Assembly: GCF_024500045.1 (NCBI RefSeq)
Contig: NZ_JTEO01000002.1
Location: 372,001-436,000 of the forward strand
DNA: 64,000 bases
Direction: 5' to 3'
Source: Methanolobus chelungpuianus
GTDB taxonomy: Archaea > Halobacteriota > Methanosarcinia > Methanosarcinales > Methanosarcinaceae
How positions within the stretch are numbered: the first letter of the stretch is position 1; every line of letters starts with the position of its first letter. This document shows positions 32,264 to 44,382 of the stretch, piece after piece. Below the pieces are notes generated by a model. It did no database searches. It saw nothing but the letters and a program-made list of their open reading frames with translations, and was not told the DNA's origin. The position numbers and the translations under genes are program-made.

Positions 32264-34456
32264 TCACGGGCTCAGGTAGTCGGATGCCTGTGGAAGCTCC
32301 TTCTTCAGACCCTTCCTCTGCCTTATGGATCCAATGATCTCGGCGGTCAGGTTTGTCGGAAGTGTCTCAAATCCTGTAAACTCTGTGCTCCACATCGCAC
32401 GGCCTTCTGTTGCGGACCTGATATCTCCGGCAAATCCGAACAGTTCGGCTACCGGTGCTTTTGACTCGATGACCGTCATATCTCCTTCAGAGGTCATGTT
32501 AATGATTATACCGCGGCGACCCTGGATCTCTTTGGCCGCTCCTCCCATCTGGTCCTGTGGGACATGAATGAACACTTTCTGGTATGGTTCCAAGAGTGTG
32601 TCATCTGCCATCAGCATTGCAGCCTGGATTCCCTGCCTGGATGCGGGGATGATCTGTGCGGGGCCTCTGTGGACAGCGTCCTCGTGCAGCTTTGCATCAA
32701 CGAGCTTTACTTTTACGCCCATGCATGGCTCCCTTGAGAGTGGTCCGCCCTTCATGACCTCATGGAATCCTTCAAGGATGAGTTCCATGGTCTCACTGAG
32801 GTGCTGGATACCCTTGGTCATATCGAGATAGATGTTGCTTTCAAAGATATCGACAATTCCCTTTGCTTCGTCCTTGTCCATACCTGCTGCCATGAGCTTC
32901 TCTCTGCGCTCTACCTCGCCCATGCGCATGGATATCTCGCCGCTTCTGATAAGTTCCCTGACGCCTTCTTCGAGGGGCTCGACGTGTACGTAGAACCTGT
33001 TGTGCCTGTTCGGGGACTTACCTTCGACCGGTCCCGCCTTTCCGCGGATGGTCTCACGGTATACCACGATAGGTGGCGTGGTTGTGATCTCGACTTTCTT
33101 GTCACGCTCAATCCTGTGTGCAATGACCTCAAGGTGCAGTTCGCCCATACCTGCCATCAGGTGTTCACCGGTCTCTTCGTTGAGGGTGATGCAAAGTGTC
33201 GGGTCCTCCTTTGCTACCTGCCTGAGCACATCGACCAGTTTTGGAAGGTCCTTCATGTGTTTGGCTTCGACAGCTACGGTGACCACAGGTTCGCTTGCGT
33301 GCTTGATGCTCTCGAAAGGTGTCATGCCGTCAAGTGTGGTGACGGTTGAACCGACGATTGCGTCCTTAAGACCCGTTACTGCTGCAATGTTACCTGCCGG
33401 TATGCTCTCCACTTCGAGTCTCTCGGGACCCATGAAGATACCTACCTGCTGGATCCTGTTGGGCTTGGCAGCGCCACTGACATATACTTCAAGACCGCGG
33501 GTGAGGGAGCCACTGAACAACCTTCCTGTTGCGACCTCTCCTGCATGCGGGTCCATGGATATGTCGGTGACCATGAATGCAAGGTGTCCCTTTGCATCTG
33601 CGGTTGCCATTGACCTTGCGATCTCAGACTTCCTGTCGCCATGCCAGATAACCGCAGTCCTGCCTTCCTGGGCCTGCAGCGGGTTTGGCAGGAACCTGAT
33701 GACCATGTCGTTGACTGCCTCATGGAGCGGGCATTTCTCGGCAAGGGTCTTCATATCGCCTTCACGGCAGTAGTTGTAAACATCATTGAAGCTGACGCCT
33801 GTCTTCTTCATCATGGGCACACTGATAGCCCAGTTGTAAAGAGCTGAACCGAAAGCAACGGTACCTACTGCGGCATCGACCTTCCAGCCTGCCTTGTAAC
33901 GCTCCTCGTTCATGCCCTTGATAAGCTTGTTCACGTGGTCGATGAGCTTCCCGAGCCTGATCTGCATCTCCTGGGAGTCGACCTTGAGCTCATTGATAAG
34001 ACGGTCTACCTTGTTGATGAACAGCACCGGCTTGACATGCTCCCTGAGGGCCTGCCTGAGCACGGTCTCTGTCTGTGGCATTGTACCTTCCACAGCATCA
34101 ATGACAACGACTGCTCCGTCCACTGCGCGCATTGCACGGGTAACGTCCCCACCGAAGTCTACGTGGCCTGGTGTGTCTATGAGGTTGATGAGGTAGTCCT
34201 TACCATCATACTGGTGTACCATTGAAACGTTGGATGCATCAATGGTGATACCCCTCTGCTGCTCTTCTTCATCGGAGTCCATGAAGAGCTGCTTGCCTGC
34301 AAGCTCCTTTGAGATCATGCCTGCACCTGCAAGGAGGTTGTCAGACAAGGTGGTCTTTCCGTGGTCGATGTGTGCAACGATACCAATGTTGCGTATCATT
34401 TCCGGCTCATTCATGAGCGCGGTCACACGCTCCACCATCTTCTTTCTTCTGCCCAT
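32264..34456 (-). CDS. fusA: Translation elongation factor EF-2
   Basis: 730 aa GTPase promoting ribosomal translocation. G1 [15 protein letters not shown], switch [14 protein letters not shown]3 DTPGHVDF, G4 NKVD, and domain IV with the [13 protein letters not shown] loop whose second histidine (near residue 597) is the diphthamide site. Length and ending ([15 protein letters not shown]) are normal for archaea. It lies 43 nt after S7 and 119 nt before EF-1 alpha in the standard order. Confidence 0.98.
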   Translation of the reverse strand: MGRRKKMVERVTALMNEPEMIRNIGIVAHIDHGKTTLSDNLLAGAGMISKELAGKQLFMDSDEEEQQRGITIDASNVSMVHQYDGKDYLINLIDTPGHVDFGGDVTRAMRAVDGAVVVIDAVEGTMPQTETVLRQALREHVKPVLFINKVDRLINELKVDSQEMQIRLGKLIDHVNKLIKGMNEERYKAGWKVDAAVGTVAFGSALYNWAISVPMMKKTGVSFNDVYNYCREGDMKTLAEKCPLHEAVNDMVIRFLPNPLQAQEGRTAVIWHGDRKSEIARSMATADAKGHLAFMVTDISMDPHAGEVATGRLFSGSLTRGLEVYVSGAAKPNRIQQVGIFMGPERLEVESIPAGNIAAVTGLKDAIVGSTVTTLDGMTPFESIKHASEPVVTVAVEAKHMKDLPKLVDVLRQVAKEDPTLCITLNEETGEHLMAGMGELHLEVIAHRIERDKKVEITTTPPIVVYRETIRGKAGPVEGKSPNRHNRFYVHVEPLEEGVRELIRSGEISMRMGEVERREKLMAAGMDKDEAKGIVDIFESNIYLDMTKGIQHLSETMELILEGFHEVMKGGPLSREPCMGVKVKLVDAKLHEDAVHRGPAQIIPASRQGIQAAMLMADDTLLEPYQKVFIHVPQDQMGGAAKEIQGRRGIIINMTSEGDMTVIESKAPVAELFGFAGDIRSATEGRAMWSTEFTGFETLPTNLTAEIIGSIRQRKGLKKELPQASDYLSP

Positions 34457-34499
34457 ATTGATTACCTTTCTTGTGAATATCTAAATGTAAAGGTCAGCA

Positions 34500-35060
34500 T
34501 TAACGTGCTGCCTTTGCAACTCTTTCCTTAGCATCCTTCCTGTTGATGGAGAAGCATTTTGCGTCACGGTTTGCAGCAGCCAGTATCTCTGCAGCAAGGG
34601 CGCTTGCAGCGCTCTTCTTGGATTTGAAGGAGGCCTGCTTTGCACCCATGGAGATGTACCTGAGTGCAGTGTCTACACGTCTCTGGGAGGAAGTATCGAC
34701 TGCCTTTGGCACGGATATGCCTCCGTACTTGAGCCTTACGACCTCTTCCCTGGGTCCGGCATTGGCGATAGCCTCAACAAGCACCTGTACGGGGTTCTTC
34801 TTTGTCTTTGTGTGGATGATGTCCAGAGCTTCGCTTACAACGGCCATTGCATTCTGCTTCTTGCCGGTGTTTGTCTCTTCCCTCATAATGTTGTTGACAA
34901 GGCGCTCAACGATGCAGATCTCTGATTTGTTGAACTGCTGCTTTGCATGCTTACCATTGCTGTGGGGAACTATTACAGGGTCAAGGTTCACGTACTTCTT
35001 GATCCCTGCATCTGCGACCTCTACCTCTGTCAGGTCCCATTTATTGAATAACTTCAGCAT
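34500..35060 (-). CDS. rps7: 30S ribosomal protein S7
   Basis: 186 aa. [27 protein letters not shown] at the N-terminus and [64 protein letters not shown] follow the archaeal S7 pattern. Nucleates assembly of the 30S head. A 5-nt gap separates it from S12, with GGAGAT serving as ribosome site. Confidence 0.98.
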   Translation of the reverse strand: MLKLFNKWDLTEVEVADAGIKKYVNLDPVIVPHSNGKHAKQQFNKSEICIVERLVNNIMREETNTGKKQNAMAVVSEALDIIHTKTKKNPVQVLVEAIANAGPREEVVRLKYGGISVPKAVDTSSQRRVDTALRYISMGAKQASFKSKKSAASALAAEILAAANRDAKCFSINRKDAKERVAKAAR

Positions 35061-35065
35061 AATGA

Positions 35066-35494
35066 TTATCTCCTTGGTTTTTCCTTGCGACCGATGACCA
35101 TTTCCCTCAGGGAGACATTGTTCACTGCGATAACCTTGAAGCGTACTCCGGGGATATCACCCATTGCACCACCCATGCGGCCACCAATCCTCTCTACGGT
35201 GACCTCATCGTGCTCATCGATGAAGTTGATAGCTCCGTCACCGGGACAGAATGCTGATACCTGGCGCCCGTTCTTGATGAGCTGTATCCTCACACATTTC
35301 CTGATGGCTGAGTTGGGCTGCTTTGCCTCGACACCAACTTTTTCAAGTACGATACCTCTTCCCTGCGGGGCGCCACCTAACGGGTCTGCCTTAACGTCCA
35401 GTCCGAGTGTGCGCCTGTTGTAGTAGGGGTCTTTCCACCTTGCGTCTTTGCGAATGCTCTTAAGTGTATGAGCTGCATATTTTCCATTTGGCAT
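35066..35494 (-). CDS. rps12: 30S ribosomal protein S12
   Basis: 142 aa decoding-centre protein. Begins [20 protein letters not shown] and contains the highly conserved [21 protein letters not shown] and [10 protein letters not shown]-type block ([21 protein letters not shown]). The archaeal/eukaryotic S23-like N-terminal extension is present. Start ATG follows GAGGAATCAAC. Coupled to S7. Confidence 0.98.
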   Translation of the reverse strand: MPNGKYAAHTLKSIRKDARWKDPYYNRRTLGLDVKADPLGGAPQGRGIVLEKVGVEAKQPNSAIRKCVRIQLIKNGRQVSAFCPGDGAINFIDEHDEVTVERIGGRMGGAMGDIPGVRFKVIAVNNVSLREMVIGRKEKPRR

Positions 35495-35542
35495 GTTGAT
35501 TCCTCGATTATATCTGTGAGTTGATTTAGTGTATGATCGTGA

Positions 35543-35968
35543 TCATTGCAGGATGACGTCATCTATATCGTGATGGCGCTTTGCAACAAGCTTGACTTTC
35601 TCTATGTTCTTTCCGTTACGTCCAATGGCAAGTCCCTTGTCCTTATTGGATACTTCTACATAAGCTAATCGCTTGTTGTTCCTGTCCACAATATTAACTG
35701 TTCTGACCGTTACAGGGCTGAAAGCATTCTTTATGAATGCGACAGGCTCGTCAGAGTATTCCACGAGATCGATATGCTTGTCCACAGCTTTTTTGACGCG
35801 ATTTATGTGATCACCATTTCTTCCGATAGCGGCTCCCATGTCACCCGCCTTGATCACATATATTATGCGTCCGTCATCGATTATGCAATCCTTGACAGTT
35901 GCCTTCGTCAGTTCTTCAAATAAAGCTATATACCTAAGCCCTTCCGTAGACAGCTTGATCTCACTCAA
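35543..35968 (-). CDS. nusA: NusA-like KH-domain transcription factor
   Basis: 141 aa from a TTG at 35968 that gives the usual SEIKLSTEGLRYIALFEEL start and has GGGAG 9 nt upstream; the longer frame begins at another TTG (35977) inside that ribosome site. Two KH domains are present: GDMGAAIGRNGDHINRVKKAV and KGLAIGRNGKNIEKVKLVA with both GXXG loops. Archaeal NusA is this short two-KH form, lacking the S1 and N-terminal domains. It lies between L30e and S12 as in most euryarchaea. Confidence 0.95.
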   Translation of the reverse strand: MSEIKLSTEGLRYIALFEELTKATVKDCIIDDGRIIYVIKAGDMGAAIGRNGDHINRVKKAVDKHIDLVEYSDEPVAFIKNAFSPVTVRTVNIVDRNNKRLAYVEVSNKDKGLAIGRNGKNIEKVKLVAKRHHDIDDVILQ

Positions 35969-35983
35969 ATAAGGCAACTCCCT

Positions 35984-36271
35984 TTAAGATGCAGCTAATA
36001 TGTCAGACTCACCGCTGTCAATGATGGCCATTGCAGCAATGATGTAAGGCTTACCGCATGCAGGACCAAGCTCCATGCCGGTTCCCGGGTAGTTGAGGAT
36101 AGGCACATTTGTGCTCTCTATCTTTGTTCTGACATCTTTCGGGCAGTTTGCAGCAAGTACAACCATTTTTGCCTCGTTGTTCACTGCAGCATCGATGGTG
36201 CGGTTTGATCCGATTATGACCTTGCCGGTTCTGATGACTTTGATAAGTGCTTTGTCAAGGTTAATATCCAT
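35984..36271 (-). CDS. rpl30e: 50S ribosomal protein L30e
   Basis: 95 aa. [43 protein letters not shown] and the kink-turn-binding [24 protein letters not shown] identify L30e of the L7Ae family. 15 nt before the NusA start, 100 nt after A''. That gap is AT-rich and includes a TTATAAA sequence about 20 nt before the ATG, a possible internal promoter. Confidence 0.97.
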   Translation of the reverse strand: MDINLDKALIKVIRTGKVIIGSNRTIDAAVNNEAKMVVLAANCPKDVRTKIESTNVPILNYPGTGMELGPACGKPYIIAAMAIIDSGESDILAAS

Positions 36272-36371
36272 TTATATCAACTCGTTTATAATGTGCTTTT
36301 AGATTTGTATTCTAATACCTGAATCCTTATATGAAGTTTCTGGTTGTTCTTTTTAAACAAGGTAACACTGT

Positions 36372-37514
36372 TCACCTGGAAATAAGGTGTACATCGCCTG
36401 TACCAAGCTTGATTGGCTGTCCTACGATAATGTTCTCCGTAACTCCGTTGAGCTCGTCAAGGTCACCGCGCATTCCGGCATCAAGGAGGTGGTTCACAGT
36501 GACCTCGAAGGCTGCACGGGCGAACACACTGGCCTTCTCACCAGAGATCCCATGCCTTCCGATCTGCTTTACCTCGCCGTCGCAGCACATGATATCTGCC
36601 ACAAGCATGATGTGCCTTATATCCACAGTAAGACCCTGCTCGCCAAGTGTGTTGTTGGCTTCGGTAATGATGGCGTTCCTTGCAGCTTCTATGCCAAATA
36701 CGGAATAGATCTCCTCTATGTTGTTAGTGTATGTCCTTGTGACATCCACACCCTCGATCTGCAGAACATCCTTGAGCTGTGAACCCTCTGTATAGAGTGT
36801 GTACTCGTCGCCATCCTTCCTGATAACAACCCTCTTGATACCTTCGATGCCCTTGAGGGTTATGCCATGGATGTTCTTTGCAAGCTGCAGGAGCTCCCTG
36901 TAAGAGGGAGCATTTGGTGTCAGAATGATCTGGTTTGAGATGTTACCGGAAACGGTTACCACCACATCCATCTTCTCGCGTACCTTGTCGGCAATCTCAT
37001 CTGCTGTGAGGGACCTCTGCTGAAGTGTCTTTTCATTAAGGTCGATGATCAGCTGCATATTTGCGAGGTCTGTGGTTATATCTGCAAGGTTGTCGATGTG
37101 AGTTGCCTCTATCTCCCAGGCGAGCACACGGGCCTTATCCCTGTCTGTTGCATACTCCGGCTCAAGGGCAATTGTCATCATCGGTGTGCTTGGCAGTTTC
37201 CTTGCATCCACGATCTCGATAAGCCTGGGAAGGCCCAGGGTAACGTTGATCTCAGCGACACCGGCGTAGTGGAAGGTACGCATCGTCATCTGTGTGCCCG
37301 GCTCACCGATGGACTGGGCTGAAACGACGCCTACAGCTTCACACGGTTCGACGAGGGCATACCTGTAGCTTTCCCCAAGGCGCTCAATGATCTCCTCAAG
37401 TTCCTTCTTTGTAACATTGGCCTTTAAGGCATCTTCCCTGAGCGTCTTGAGTATGTTCTTCGGAAGGTCCAGCTGCGCGATCATAGAATCAATAGTAGCT
37501 TCACTAATGCTCAT
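36372..37514 (-). CDS. rpoA2: DNA-directed RNA polymerase subunit A''
   Basis: 380 aa, C-terminal part of the largest subunit, separate as in all archaea. [53 protein letters not shown] is the trigger-loop and bridge region. Ends with [27 protein letters not shown]. The 2-nt gap to A' indicates coupled translation. Confidence 0.98.
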   Translation of the reverse strand: MSISEATIDSMIAQLDLPKNILKTLREDALKANVTKKELEEIIERLGESYRYALVEPCEAVGVVSAQSIGEPGTQMTMRTFHYAGVAEINVTLGLPRLIEIVDARKLPSTPMMTIALEPEYATDRDKARVLAWEIEATHIDNLADITTDLANMQLIIDLNEKTLQQRSLTADEIADKVREKMDVVVTVSGNISNQIILTPNAPSYRELLQLAKNIHGITLKGIEGIKRVVIRKDGDEYTLYTEGSQLKDVLQIEGVDVTRTYTNNIEEIYSVFGIEAARNAIITEANNTLGEQGLTVDIRHIMLVADIMCCDGEVKQIGRHGISGEKASVFARAAFEVTVNHLLDAGMRGDLDELNGVTENIIVGQPIKLGTGDVHLISR

Positions 37515-37516
37515 GT

Positions 37517-40159
37517 TTAGTTCACCTCTCTTCCTGTGACCATCCTCACAATGCGATGCACTGCCTCAGGCTTGCTGTAGTCACTCTTGGTGGAGTCGAT
37601 ACCATCCTCTCCGTACTTGAACTGTACGATGACCCCGCGTGTCTCACGTACAGAACCGTCGTACTGCACTTCAAGATCCTGCAGTGCGTTAACAAGCCTC
37701 CTCTGGAGGTAACCTGACTGTGATGTACGGACGGCAGTGTCCACAAGACCTTCACGGCCACCAATGGCGTGGAAGAAATATTCTGTGGGGTTGAGGCCGC
37801 TCTTGTAGCTCGCCTTAACGAAACCGTGTGCATCCGCTCCAAGGTCGCCCTTATCGAAGTGCGGGAGTGTCCTTCCGCTGTATCCTCTTCTGATCCTCTC
37901 GCCACGGACCGCCTGCTGTCCTACGCAGGCAGCCATCTGGGTAAGGTTGAGCATTGAACCTCTTGCTCCTGATTTAGCCATTATCACTGCAGAGTTCTCA
38001 AGACCCAGCTGCCTTCCGGCAATGTTACCTGCCTGGTCCCTGGCCTTACCGAGTTCCTGCATGATTTTCATCTCGATTGTCTCATCCATTGTACGTCCGG
38101 GGAGCGCTTCGAGCTCCTTCGCCTCATAAGCCTCGATAAGCCTCTGGACGTTCCCTTCAGCCTCGTTCAGCAGATTGATTATCTGCATCCTGGCAGTTGA
38201 GGGTATGTCCTCATCGCTTATTCCGAAACTGAGTCCCGTCTTCATGACCCCGCGTATTGCAAGCCTTGTGAAGTCGTCCACGAACTTGGCTCCTGCCTCG
38301 GTGCCGTATTCCTTTACGATCTTGTCAAGGATCTTGCCCTTGAAGGCTCCGATAGCCTGCTCATCAATGGTTCCCTGGATCATCTCACCATTGTCTATGA
38401 CAACGTATGCATCATACTCGCAGTCCTTCTTTTTGCATGTGTCACACTTGAAGCAGACCTGAGCCGGGAACTCCAGGAAGAGGCCTTTGGGCAATATCTG
38501 GCTGAAGATCTGTTTCCCGTTCCATCTCGGCTCGCCGGATTCGGTATGTGCTGCAGGCTCGGGCAGGTCCCTTATATCGGACTTCCTTAGAAGTTCCAGT
38601 GCAGCGGTCTTTGTGATGTCGTTCTCATTCCTGGTGAGCAGGAAAAGCCCTGAGATGTGGTCGTGGATACCGCCGATGATAGGTCCTCCGAAACGCGGGG
38701 AGAGGATGTTCTCCTGCACCTGCATGAGAATACTTGCCTCGGCCCTGGACTCCTCGGTCTGCAGGACGTGCATGTTCATCTCATCACCATCGAAGTCAGC
38801 GTTGTATGGCGGGCACACGGCCGGGTTAAGCCTGAATGTCTTGTAAGGCAGTACCTTCACCTTGTGGGCCATGATACTCATCTTGTGGAGGGATGGCTGT
38901 CTGTTGAAGAGCACTATGTCGCCGTCCATGAGCTGTCTCTCGACGGTCCATCCCAGCTGTATCTTCTCCGCAAGCTCATCTTTATTTGTTTCAGACACCC
39001 TGATACGCCTTCCGTCCTCACGTATCACGTAGTTCGCACCCGGGTGAACTTCGCTGCCCCTGAGTACGTACATACGCAGCAGCTCGATGTTCCTGCTTGT
39101 GACCTTTTCGGGTATCGTCATCTGGTGAGCTATCTCAAAGGGTACGCCAACCTCGTTGATACTAAGGTTCGGTTCGGGGGACACTACAGTACGTGCAGAG
39201 AAATTGACACGCTTACCTGACAGGCTTCCCCTGAAACGCCCTTCCTTACCCTTAAGACGCTGTGTGAGAGTCTTGAGTGGCCTCCCTGATCTGTGTCTTG
39301 CAGGTGGCACGCCTGATACTTCATTATCGAAGAATGTTGTCACGTGGTATTGCAGCAATTCCCACAGGTCCTCTATGATAAGCTGGGGTGCGCCTGCATC
39401 CCTGTTCTCCTGGAACCTCTGGTTGATGCGGATGATATCCACAAGCTTATGGGTAAGGTCATCCTCGCTCCTCTGGCCGGATTCAAGGGTGATCGATGGC
39501 CTTACGGTGACCGGCGGCACAGGAAGGACTGTAAGCACCATCCACTCGGGCCTTGCACTGCTCGGGTCCATGCCCAGCACTTTCACATCATCGTCGGGTA
39601 TGTTCTCAAAGCGGTCCCTGATCTCGGTAGGGGTGAGCTTGTGGCCGTCCTCTATGTAATCGCTGGGCTTTTCGAACTTGACCTCTTTCTGCTCTGCGGA
39701 GCAATAGGGGCATATTTTTGTCTTGCGGGCTTCCTTGAACACCTCGTTGACTATATCATCAGGCAGGTGGCCCATTTCCTTGGCACTGTTGAGCTGCATG
39801 AGGAAAGTGTTCTTCTGGTCGGCAGTGAGCAGAAGCCTGCTGCAGTTGTGGCATATTGAGCGCAGTGTCTTCCTGATGGTCTTGTTGAAACCCACATGGA
39901 TGACCGGGGCAACAAGCTCGATATGTCCGAAATGTCCCGGACACTCGCCGGCACGGCTTCCGCAGGTCTTGCACTTGAGGCCGGGGTCGATGACCCCGAG
40001 TCTCAGGTCCATAAGTCCCATATCAATTGGGTATCCGTCATCATCGTAAGTGTCAGCAGTGACGATGGACGTCACGCTCATCTTTCTTACCTCTCTGGGT
40101 GACAGCAGACCGAACTTGATAGCTCCGATTCTTTTTGGGATAGATGGCAGGTCTTTCAT
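37517..40159 (-). CDS. rpoA1: DNA-directed RNA polymerase subunit A'
   Basis: 880 aa. The clamp zinc site [20 protein letters not shown] and a second CxxC pair, rudder/lid region [26 protein letters not shown], and the catalytic [12 protein letters not shown] that binds two magnesium ions. Ends [20 protein letters not shown]...[13 protein letters not shown]. 12 nt after rpoB1. N-terminus [20 protein letters not shown] is the normal one for methanogens. Confidence 0.98.
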   Translation of the reverse strand: MKDLPSIPKRIGAIKFGLLSPREVRKMSVTSIVTADTYDDDGYPIDMGLMDLRLGVIDPGLKCKTCGSRAGECPGHFGHIELVAPVIHVGFNKTIRKTLRSICHNCSRLLLTADQKNTFLMQLNSAKEMGHLPDDIVNEVFKEARKTKICPYCSAEQKEVKFEKPSDYIEDGHKLTPTEIRDRFENIPDDDVKVLGMDPSSARPEWMVLTVLPVPPVTVRPSITLESGQRSEDDLTHKLVDIIRINQRFQENRDAGAPQLIIEDLWELLQYHVTTFFDNEVSGVPPARHRSGRPLKTLTQRLKGKEGRFRGSLSGKRVNFSARTVVSPEPNLSINEVGVPFEIAHQMTIPEKVTSRNIELLRMYVLRGSEVHPGANYVIREDGRRIRVSETNKDELAEKIQLGWTVERQLMDGDIVLFNRQPSLHKMSIMAHKVKVLPYKTFRLNPAVCPPYNADFDGDEMNMHVLQTEESRAEASILMQVQENILSPRFGGPIIGGIHDHISGLFLLTRNENDITKTAALELLRKSDIRDLPEPAAHTESGEPRWNGKQIFSQILPKGLFLEFPAQVCFKCDTCKKKDCEYDAYVVIDNGEMIQGTIDEQAIGAFKGKILDKIVKEYGTEAGAKFVDDFTRLAIRGVMKTGLSFGISDEDIPSTARMQIINLLNEAEGNVQRLIEAYEAKELEALPGRTMDETIEMKIMQELGKARDQAGNIAGRQLGLENSAVIMAKSGARGSMLNLTQMAACVGQQAVRGERIRRGYSGRTLPHFDKGDLGADAHGFVKASYKSGLNPTEYFFHAIGGREGLVDTAVRTSQSGYLQRRLVNALQDLEVQYDGSVRETRGVIVQFKYGEDGIDSTKSDYSKPEAVHRIVRMVTGREVN

Positions 40160-40171
40160 TTCGTGTTCACC

Positions 40172-41986
40172 TCAGACAGCGTCCTCGAGCTGCAGCCTCG
40201 GGGCCACACCAAGGGACTTGATCTCATCAAGCAATAGTTTGAATGCATAACTCATTTCCACCGGATGGATATCTGTCTCAGCACCGCAGTTGGCGCAGTA
40301 TCTGATGTTCCTCTTCCTGTCGAAAGTGGCGATCATTCCGCAGTGTCCGCAGACAAGCTCGACGACCTTGTCAGATTCATCCAGTAATCTTTCTTTCAAT
40401 GTCATTGCAGCGCCATGGCCGATAAGCACATCACGCTCCATTTCTCCGAAACGCAGACCTCCTTCACGGGCGCGTCCTTCGGTTGGCTGGCGGGTCAGCA
40501 CCTGCACGGGTCCGCGGGACCTTGCATGCATCTTTGAGGCAACCATGTGGTGCAGCTTCTGGTAAAGAATGACTCCCACGAACACGTCGGCACGGATCAT
40601 CTGTCCGGTGACGCCGTCGTAGAACACTTCCTTGCCGGTGTGGGCGAAACCATGGTTCTTAAGTGCGGCGCGCAGGTCGTCCTCATACTCTCCTGAGAAC
40701 GCTGTTGCATTGATGCGCCTTCCTTCCATGGACCCTATCTTGCCTCCGATCATCTCAAGCACATGCCCTACAGTCATACGTGACGGGATGGCGTGCGGGT
40801 TGATAACAAGGTCAGGCACCATGCCTGTCTGGGTAAAGGGCATGTCCTCATAGGGTACGATAAGCCCGATAACTCCCTTCTGGCCGTGCCTGGATGCGAA
40901 CTTGTCACCGATCTCGGGTATCCTCTGGTCCCTTATCTTGACCTTTGCAAGGCGGGTACCGTTGATGGATTCTGTCAGCAGTACGGTGTCGACGACTCCT
41001 TTCTCGTTGGAGCGCATCGTGATGGCACTTTCCCTGCGCTGCTCCACGGTAATGCCGAAGTCGGACTGCTCTTCAAGGAAACGCGGCGGGCTGGTCTTAC
41101 CGATGAGCACGTCATTGGGGCCTACAACGGTCTCAGGGTTAACAAGGCCGTCGACGTCAAGGTTTGCGTATGCTTCGGGGCTGCGGGCTCCCCTGAACTC
41201 TGAGTCGGGAATCTCGAACTTGTCTTCCTGGCCGCCGGGGTATCTTCTCTCCTCGCCCTCGAAGGTTCTCAGGAAATGGCTTCTTCCAAGCCCTCTCTCG
41301 ATGGAGCCCTTGTTGAAGACCAGTGCATCTTCAATGTTATGCCCCTCGTAGGACATGACAGCTACGACGAAGTTCTGTCCGGCAGGCCTCTCATCGAAGT
41401 GGATCGCCTCGCAGGTCTGCGTCCTTACCATAGCCTTCTGAGGGTAGTGGAGCAGGTGGGCACGGGTGTCCGGCCTGAGCTTGGTGTTGGACGTGGACAC
41501 GCCGATACACTGCTTTACCATCGCAGCACCCATGGTATTACGCGGGGATGCGTTGTGTTCCGGGTAGGGGACCATGCCCGTACCGATACCCAGGATAAGT
41601 CCCGGGTTGATCTCCATATGAGTGTGATTCGCAACTATTTCGTCGCGGTAAAGGGCGATGAATGCGTTCTCTTCCTCTTCCGCATCAAGGTACTCTATCT
41701 TTCCCAGGGTGAGAAGCTCTTCAAAGGACAGTTCGCCGACTGCGATCAAATCTTCCTCTTCAGGACTTACCATGGCCTGCCCGTTATCAACTACGATGAG
41801 CGGCCTTCTTGCACGTCCCATGTCAGAGTTGATAATGACCTCATGGATATCTTCGTACAGAGTGACGTTGATCTGGCTGGAGATAACTCCTGCTCTGCGC
41901 TGTTTCCTTATGTTTTCCACCAGGTCTGCAGGGTCGTTGTGTGTGCCTATCAGTTCCCCGTTCAGGAACACTTTAGCTTCATTCAT
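40172..41986 (-). CDS. rpoB1: DNA-directed RNA polymerase subunit B'
   Basis: 604 aa, C-terminal half of the second largest subunit. It has the ATGKPRAGQNF-like [49 protein letters not shown], and a terminal zinc ribbon ([22 protein letters not shown]). The start overlaps the end of B'' by 8 nt. A split B gene is characteristic of methanogens and halophiles. Confidence 0.98.
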   Translation of the reverse strand: MNEAKVFLNGELIGTHNDPADLVENIRKQRRAGVISSQINVTLYEDIHEVIINSDMGRARRPLIVVDNGQAMVSPEEEDLIAVGELSFEELLTLGKIEYLDAEEEENAFIALYRDEIVANHTHMEINPGLILGIGTGMVPYPEHNASPRNTMGAAMVKQCIGVSTSNTKLRPDTRAHLLHYPQKAMVRTQTCEAIHFDERPAGQNFVVAVMSYEGHNIEDALVFNKGSIERGLGRSHFLRTFEGEERRYPGGQEDKFEIPDSEFRGARSPEAYANLDVDGLVNPETVVGPNDVLIGKTSPPRFLEEQSDFGITVEQRRESAITMRSNEKGVVDTVLLTESINGTRLAKVKIRDQRIPEIGDKFASRHGQKGVIGLIVPYEDMPFTQTGMVPDLVINPHAIPSRMTVGHVLEMIGGKIGSMEGRRINATAFSGEYEDDLRAALKNHGFAHTGKEVFYDGVTGQMIRADVFVGVILYQKLHHMVASKMHARSRGPVQVLTRQPTEGRAREGGLRFGEMERDVLIGHGAAMTLKERLLDESDKVVELVCGHCGMIATFDRKRNIRYCANCGAETDIHPVEMSYAFKLLLDEIKSLGVAPRLQLEDAV

Positions 41987-43622
41987 CCAGTAATCCTCCT
42001 AAATTATCGTCCAGTGTATCGGAGTAGTTAGCATATCCAAGCGGCTCTGTATTATCTTCGTCGATGTGCTGGACACCTTCTTCATCAATGAACTCTTCCA
42101 TCTCTCCATCATAGCCCGGTATCTTGTGGAAGGACGAACGGATCAATGTGGGAGTTACTCCCAGGTCAAAAAGTATGCTCTTGATAACCTTGTCCTCGTC
42201 GGACCCTGTGGACAGCTCGACCATCTGGGCGAAGTTCTTCACAAGTCCACAATTCGGCCCTTCAGGCGTTTCGGACGGGCATAGCCTTCCCCACTGTGTC
42301 GGGTGCAGGTCACGGGCCTCGAAGTGTGGCTGTGCCCTGGAAAGCGGGGAAATGACACGTCTCAGGTGGGACAGTGTTGAGATATAATCGGTCCTGTCAA
42401 GAAGCTGTGACACGCCGGTCCTGCCGCCAACCCAGTTGCCGGTTGCAAGCGGGTGCTGCAGGCGGTCGGTAAGCACGTCTGCACGTACCAGTGTGATGAC
42501 GTTCAGCTCGCGGTTCCTCATGTTCGCTCTTTCGAGCTGGTACTTGATGTCGCGGGAAAGCCTGTTGAAAGCCACCCTGAAGAGATCTTCCATAAGGTCG
42601 CCTGTAAGCTTGAGCCTCTTATTGGAATAGTGGTCCTTGTCATCCTCTTTCCTCTTGCTCAGCGCAAGCTCGAAGCATGATTCCGCCATTCTGCCCAGGA
42701 AGTTCGCCTTGGCGACCCTGTTACCAGGCTCGTTGCCAAGGTGTGGCAGCAGGTATCTGTCAATAACGTAGTTGGCACGCTTGATCTGGTAATCCCTGGC
42801 CTGCCCGGAAGCGACGCGGGAGCCGATCTTCTCCATCGCCTCCTCCACTGTTGAGACCTCGGCCTCTTCCAGATTCTCGAACATGAACTTCATTATCTCC
42901 GGGTCAGTGGAAACCACCTTGACGAGATCCTCATCAGTCTCGACGCCAAGCGCCCTCATCAGGGTAATGAAATTAACGCGGCCTGAAATGGATGGGAATG
43001 ACACCTCGAGGAGTGACTTCCTTCCCCTCTCTACTACCACGAGAGCCCTGTATCCTCTTCTCTGGGAGAACACTTTTGCGACCTCGATCATGTCGCCATA
43101 TCTCTCACCATACTCGGTGAGGATCTTGTTCGGAGCAAGGTCTTCCAGTGTCATGACCACGCGCTCCGTGCCGTTGACTATGAAGTATCCTCCGGGGTCC
43201 AGCGGGTCCTCTCCATATTTCACCATTTCCTCATCCGTCAGTTCTGTCAGGTTACAGATGTCGGATTTGATCATTACCGGAAGCTGTCCTATCTTTGCTT
43301 CCTGCGGCTCTTTTTCTTCTTCTCCCACCACTACGCTCATCTGCAGGTAGAGGGGTGCGGAGTAGGAGAGGTTCCTGAGCCTTGCCTCGTTGGGGTAGAG
43401 CTTCTCAATAGCCCCGTCCGCTTCTTTGACAACAGGGTTCTCTACTCTGATCTTTCCCAGCTTGATGTATGTATCTTCAAGATCGGTCTCGATGATCCTT
43501 TGCTCATCGATAATCTTTTGGAGTCCGCTTTCCAGGAACTTGTTAAAAGAATCGATGTGATGCTGCACGATCTTTTCTTTCGTGAAAAACGAATTCGCTA
43601 TTTGCCCTTTACTTAACGCTAT
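41979..43622 (-). CDS. rpoB2: DNA-directed RNA polymerase subunit B'', apparently initiated at ATA
   Basis: 547 aa when read from the ATA at 43620-43622. The first canonical start is GTG at 43568, but 18 conserved-looking residues ([17 protein letters not shown]) precede it in frame and lead directly into [13 protein letters not shown], the expected N-terminus of B''. GAGGG lies 7 nt before the ATA; the frame closes with TGA 45 nt further upstream and contains no ATG, GTG or TTG in that interval. The rest is normal: [31 protein letters not shown]-like rudder, [24 protein letters not shown] and the fork loop. An alternative is that the GTG is used and the protein is 18 residues shorter. Confidence 0.9.
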   Translation of the reverse strand: MALSKGQIANSFFTKEKIVQHHIDSFNKFLESGLQKIIDEQRIIETDLEDTYIKLGKIRVENPVVKEADGAIEKLYPNEARLRNLSYSAPLYLQMSVVVGEEEKEPQEAKIGQLPVMIKSDICNLTELTDEEMVKYGEDPLDPGGYFIVNGTERVVMTLEDLAPNKILTEYGERYGDMIEVAKVFSQRRGYRALVVVERGRKSLLEVSFPSISGRVNFITLMRALGVETDEDLVKVVSTDPEIMKFMFENLEEAEVSTVEEAMEKIGSRVASGQARDYQIKRANYVIDRYLLPHLGNEPGNRVAKANFLGRMAESCFELALSKRKEDDKDHYSNKRLKLTGDLMEDLFRVAFNRLSRDIKYQLERANMRNRELNVITLVRADVLTDRLQHPLATGNWVGGRTGVSQLLDRTDYISTLSHLRRVISPLSRAQPHFEARDLHPTQWGRLCPSETPEGPNCGLVKNFAQMVELSTGSDEDKVIKSILFDLGVTPTLIRSSFHKIPGYDGEMEEFIDEEGVQHIDEDNTEPLGYANYSDTLDDNLGGLLDE

Positions 43623-43714
43623 GATAGCACCCTCTTTCTGTGATATGGTAATTGCGCAAAAAAATCATAATGATAATGTCCTTGTTTCTCTGTGAAATGA
43701 ACAGTCCCGGGATT

Positions 43715-43957
43715 TCACGCGATGACAAGCCTATAGTAGAACGCTTCGCCAGCAGTCTGGCTGTTACGGGTGATCCTGACAACTTCTCCCGCCTGTGCCC
43801 CGATCTCTTTTATAACAGGATCCTCAACCTTTATTTTCGGAAGCTGTTCTTTCCCGATATTGTAACTTTTTAAAACAAGCTTTAATTCCTCTTCGGACAT
43901 GATCTCATGCTTGGGAATTAATTCGTGGTTGAGCAGGCTATATTTTCTCTCTGACAC
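43715..43957 (-). CDS. rpoH: DNA-directed RNA polymerase subunit H
   Basis: 80 aa, archaeal RPB5 core. SLLNHELIPKHEIMSEEELKLVLKSYNI, EQLPKIKVEDPVIKEIGAQAGEVVRITRNSQTAGEAFYYRLVI are the standard motifs. Start is GTG, with GGGAGG 7 nt upstream. First protein gene of the RNA polymerase operon, directly after tRNA-Lys, and separated from B'' by a 92-146-nt gap without other genes. Confidence 0.97.
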   Translation of the reverse strand: MSERKYSLLNHELIPKHEIMSEEELKLVLKSYNIGKEQLPKIKVEDPVIKEIGAQAGEVVRITRNSQTAGEAFYYRLVIA

Positions 43958-44009
43958 TGTAGTTCCTCCCTCAAAAATGTGAACGTGGACACTCCTCGCA
44001 AAATCTTGG

Positions 44010-44083
44010 CGGGCTCGTAGGGATTTGAACCCTAGGCCGTCTGGTTAAAAGCCAGACGCTCTGCCTGACTGAGCTACGAGCCC
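44010..44083 (-). tRNA. tRNA-Lys (anticodon TTT)
   Basis: 74 nt: acceptor GGGCTCG/CGAGCCC, D arm AGCTCAGTCAGGCAGAGC, anticodon stem TCTGG/CCAGA with loop CTTTTAA, T arm CTAGG-GTTCAAATC-CCTA pattern, discriminator G. No encoded CCA. It lies 52 nt before rpoH on the same strand, so it may be processed from the rpo transcript. Confidence 0.94.
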
Positions 44084-44157
44084 ATTTTGGTATGTCTTTA
44101 TTCGCCGGAGGTACTGCACGTCCATTCTTCGGTGTAGCGGTGACTAGAGGTTCACAT

Positions 44158-44170
44158 GTTATATATACTT
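44158..44170 (-). promoter_or_regulatory. Promoter for tRNA-Lys and the rpo operon
   Basis: Minus-strand AAGTATATATAAC is the strongest TATA box in the 299-nt gap between tRNA-Lys and the homocysteine hydrolase gene. It would start transcription about 45 nt before the tRNA. No other gene was found in the gap (44084-44382). Confidence 0.5.
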
Positions 44171-44382
44171 TATGGAGGCCTTAAGTCTCTTGCTCATCAG
44201 AGCCTGTAAATGCTTTTTTACTATTTATATTTGTTTATTCGCCATTTTATTTTTATAACTCTAATAAATTATATCTGGCAATCTATATATATCATAAAAC
44301 AGCGACTTTACAAAGTGAGGGGAAATCTCAGGGATATTTCCCCAACTCCGGCTTTCTGATTGTGGGACAGGATCAGGACCTA

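Noticed and set aside
36372-43568. Long open frames on the plus strand opposite the rpo genes
   Set aside because: They are antisense shadows of strongly coding sequence and have no promoters, ribosome sites or family matches.
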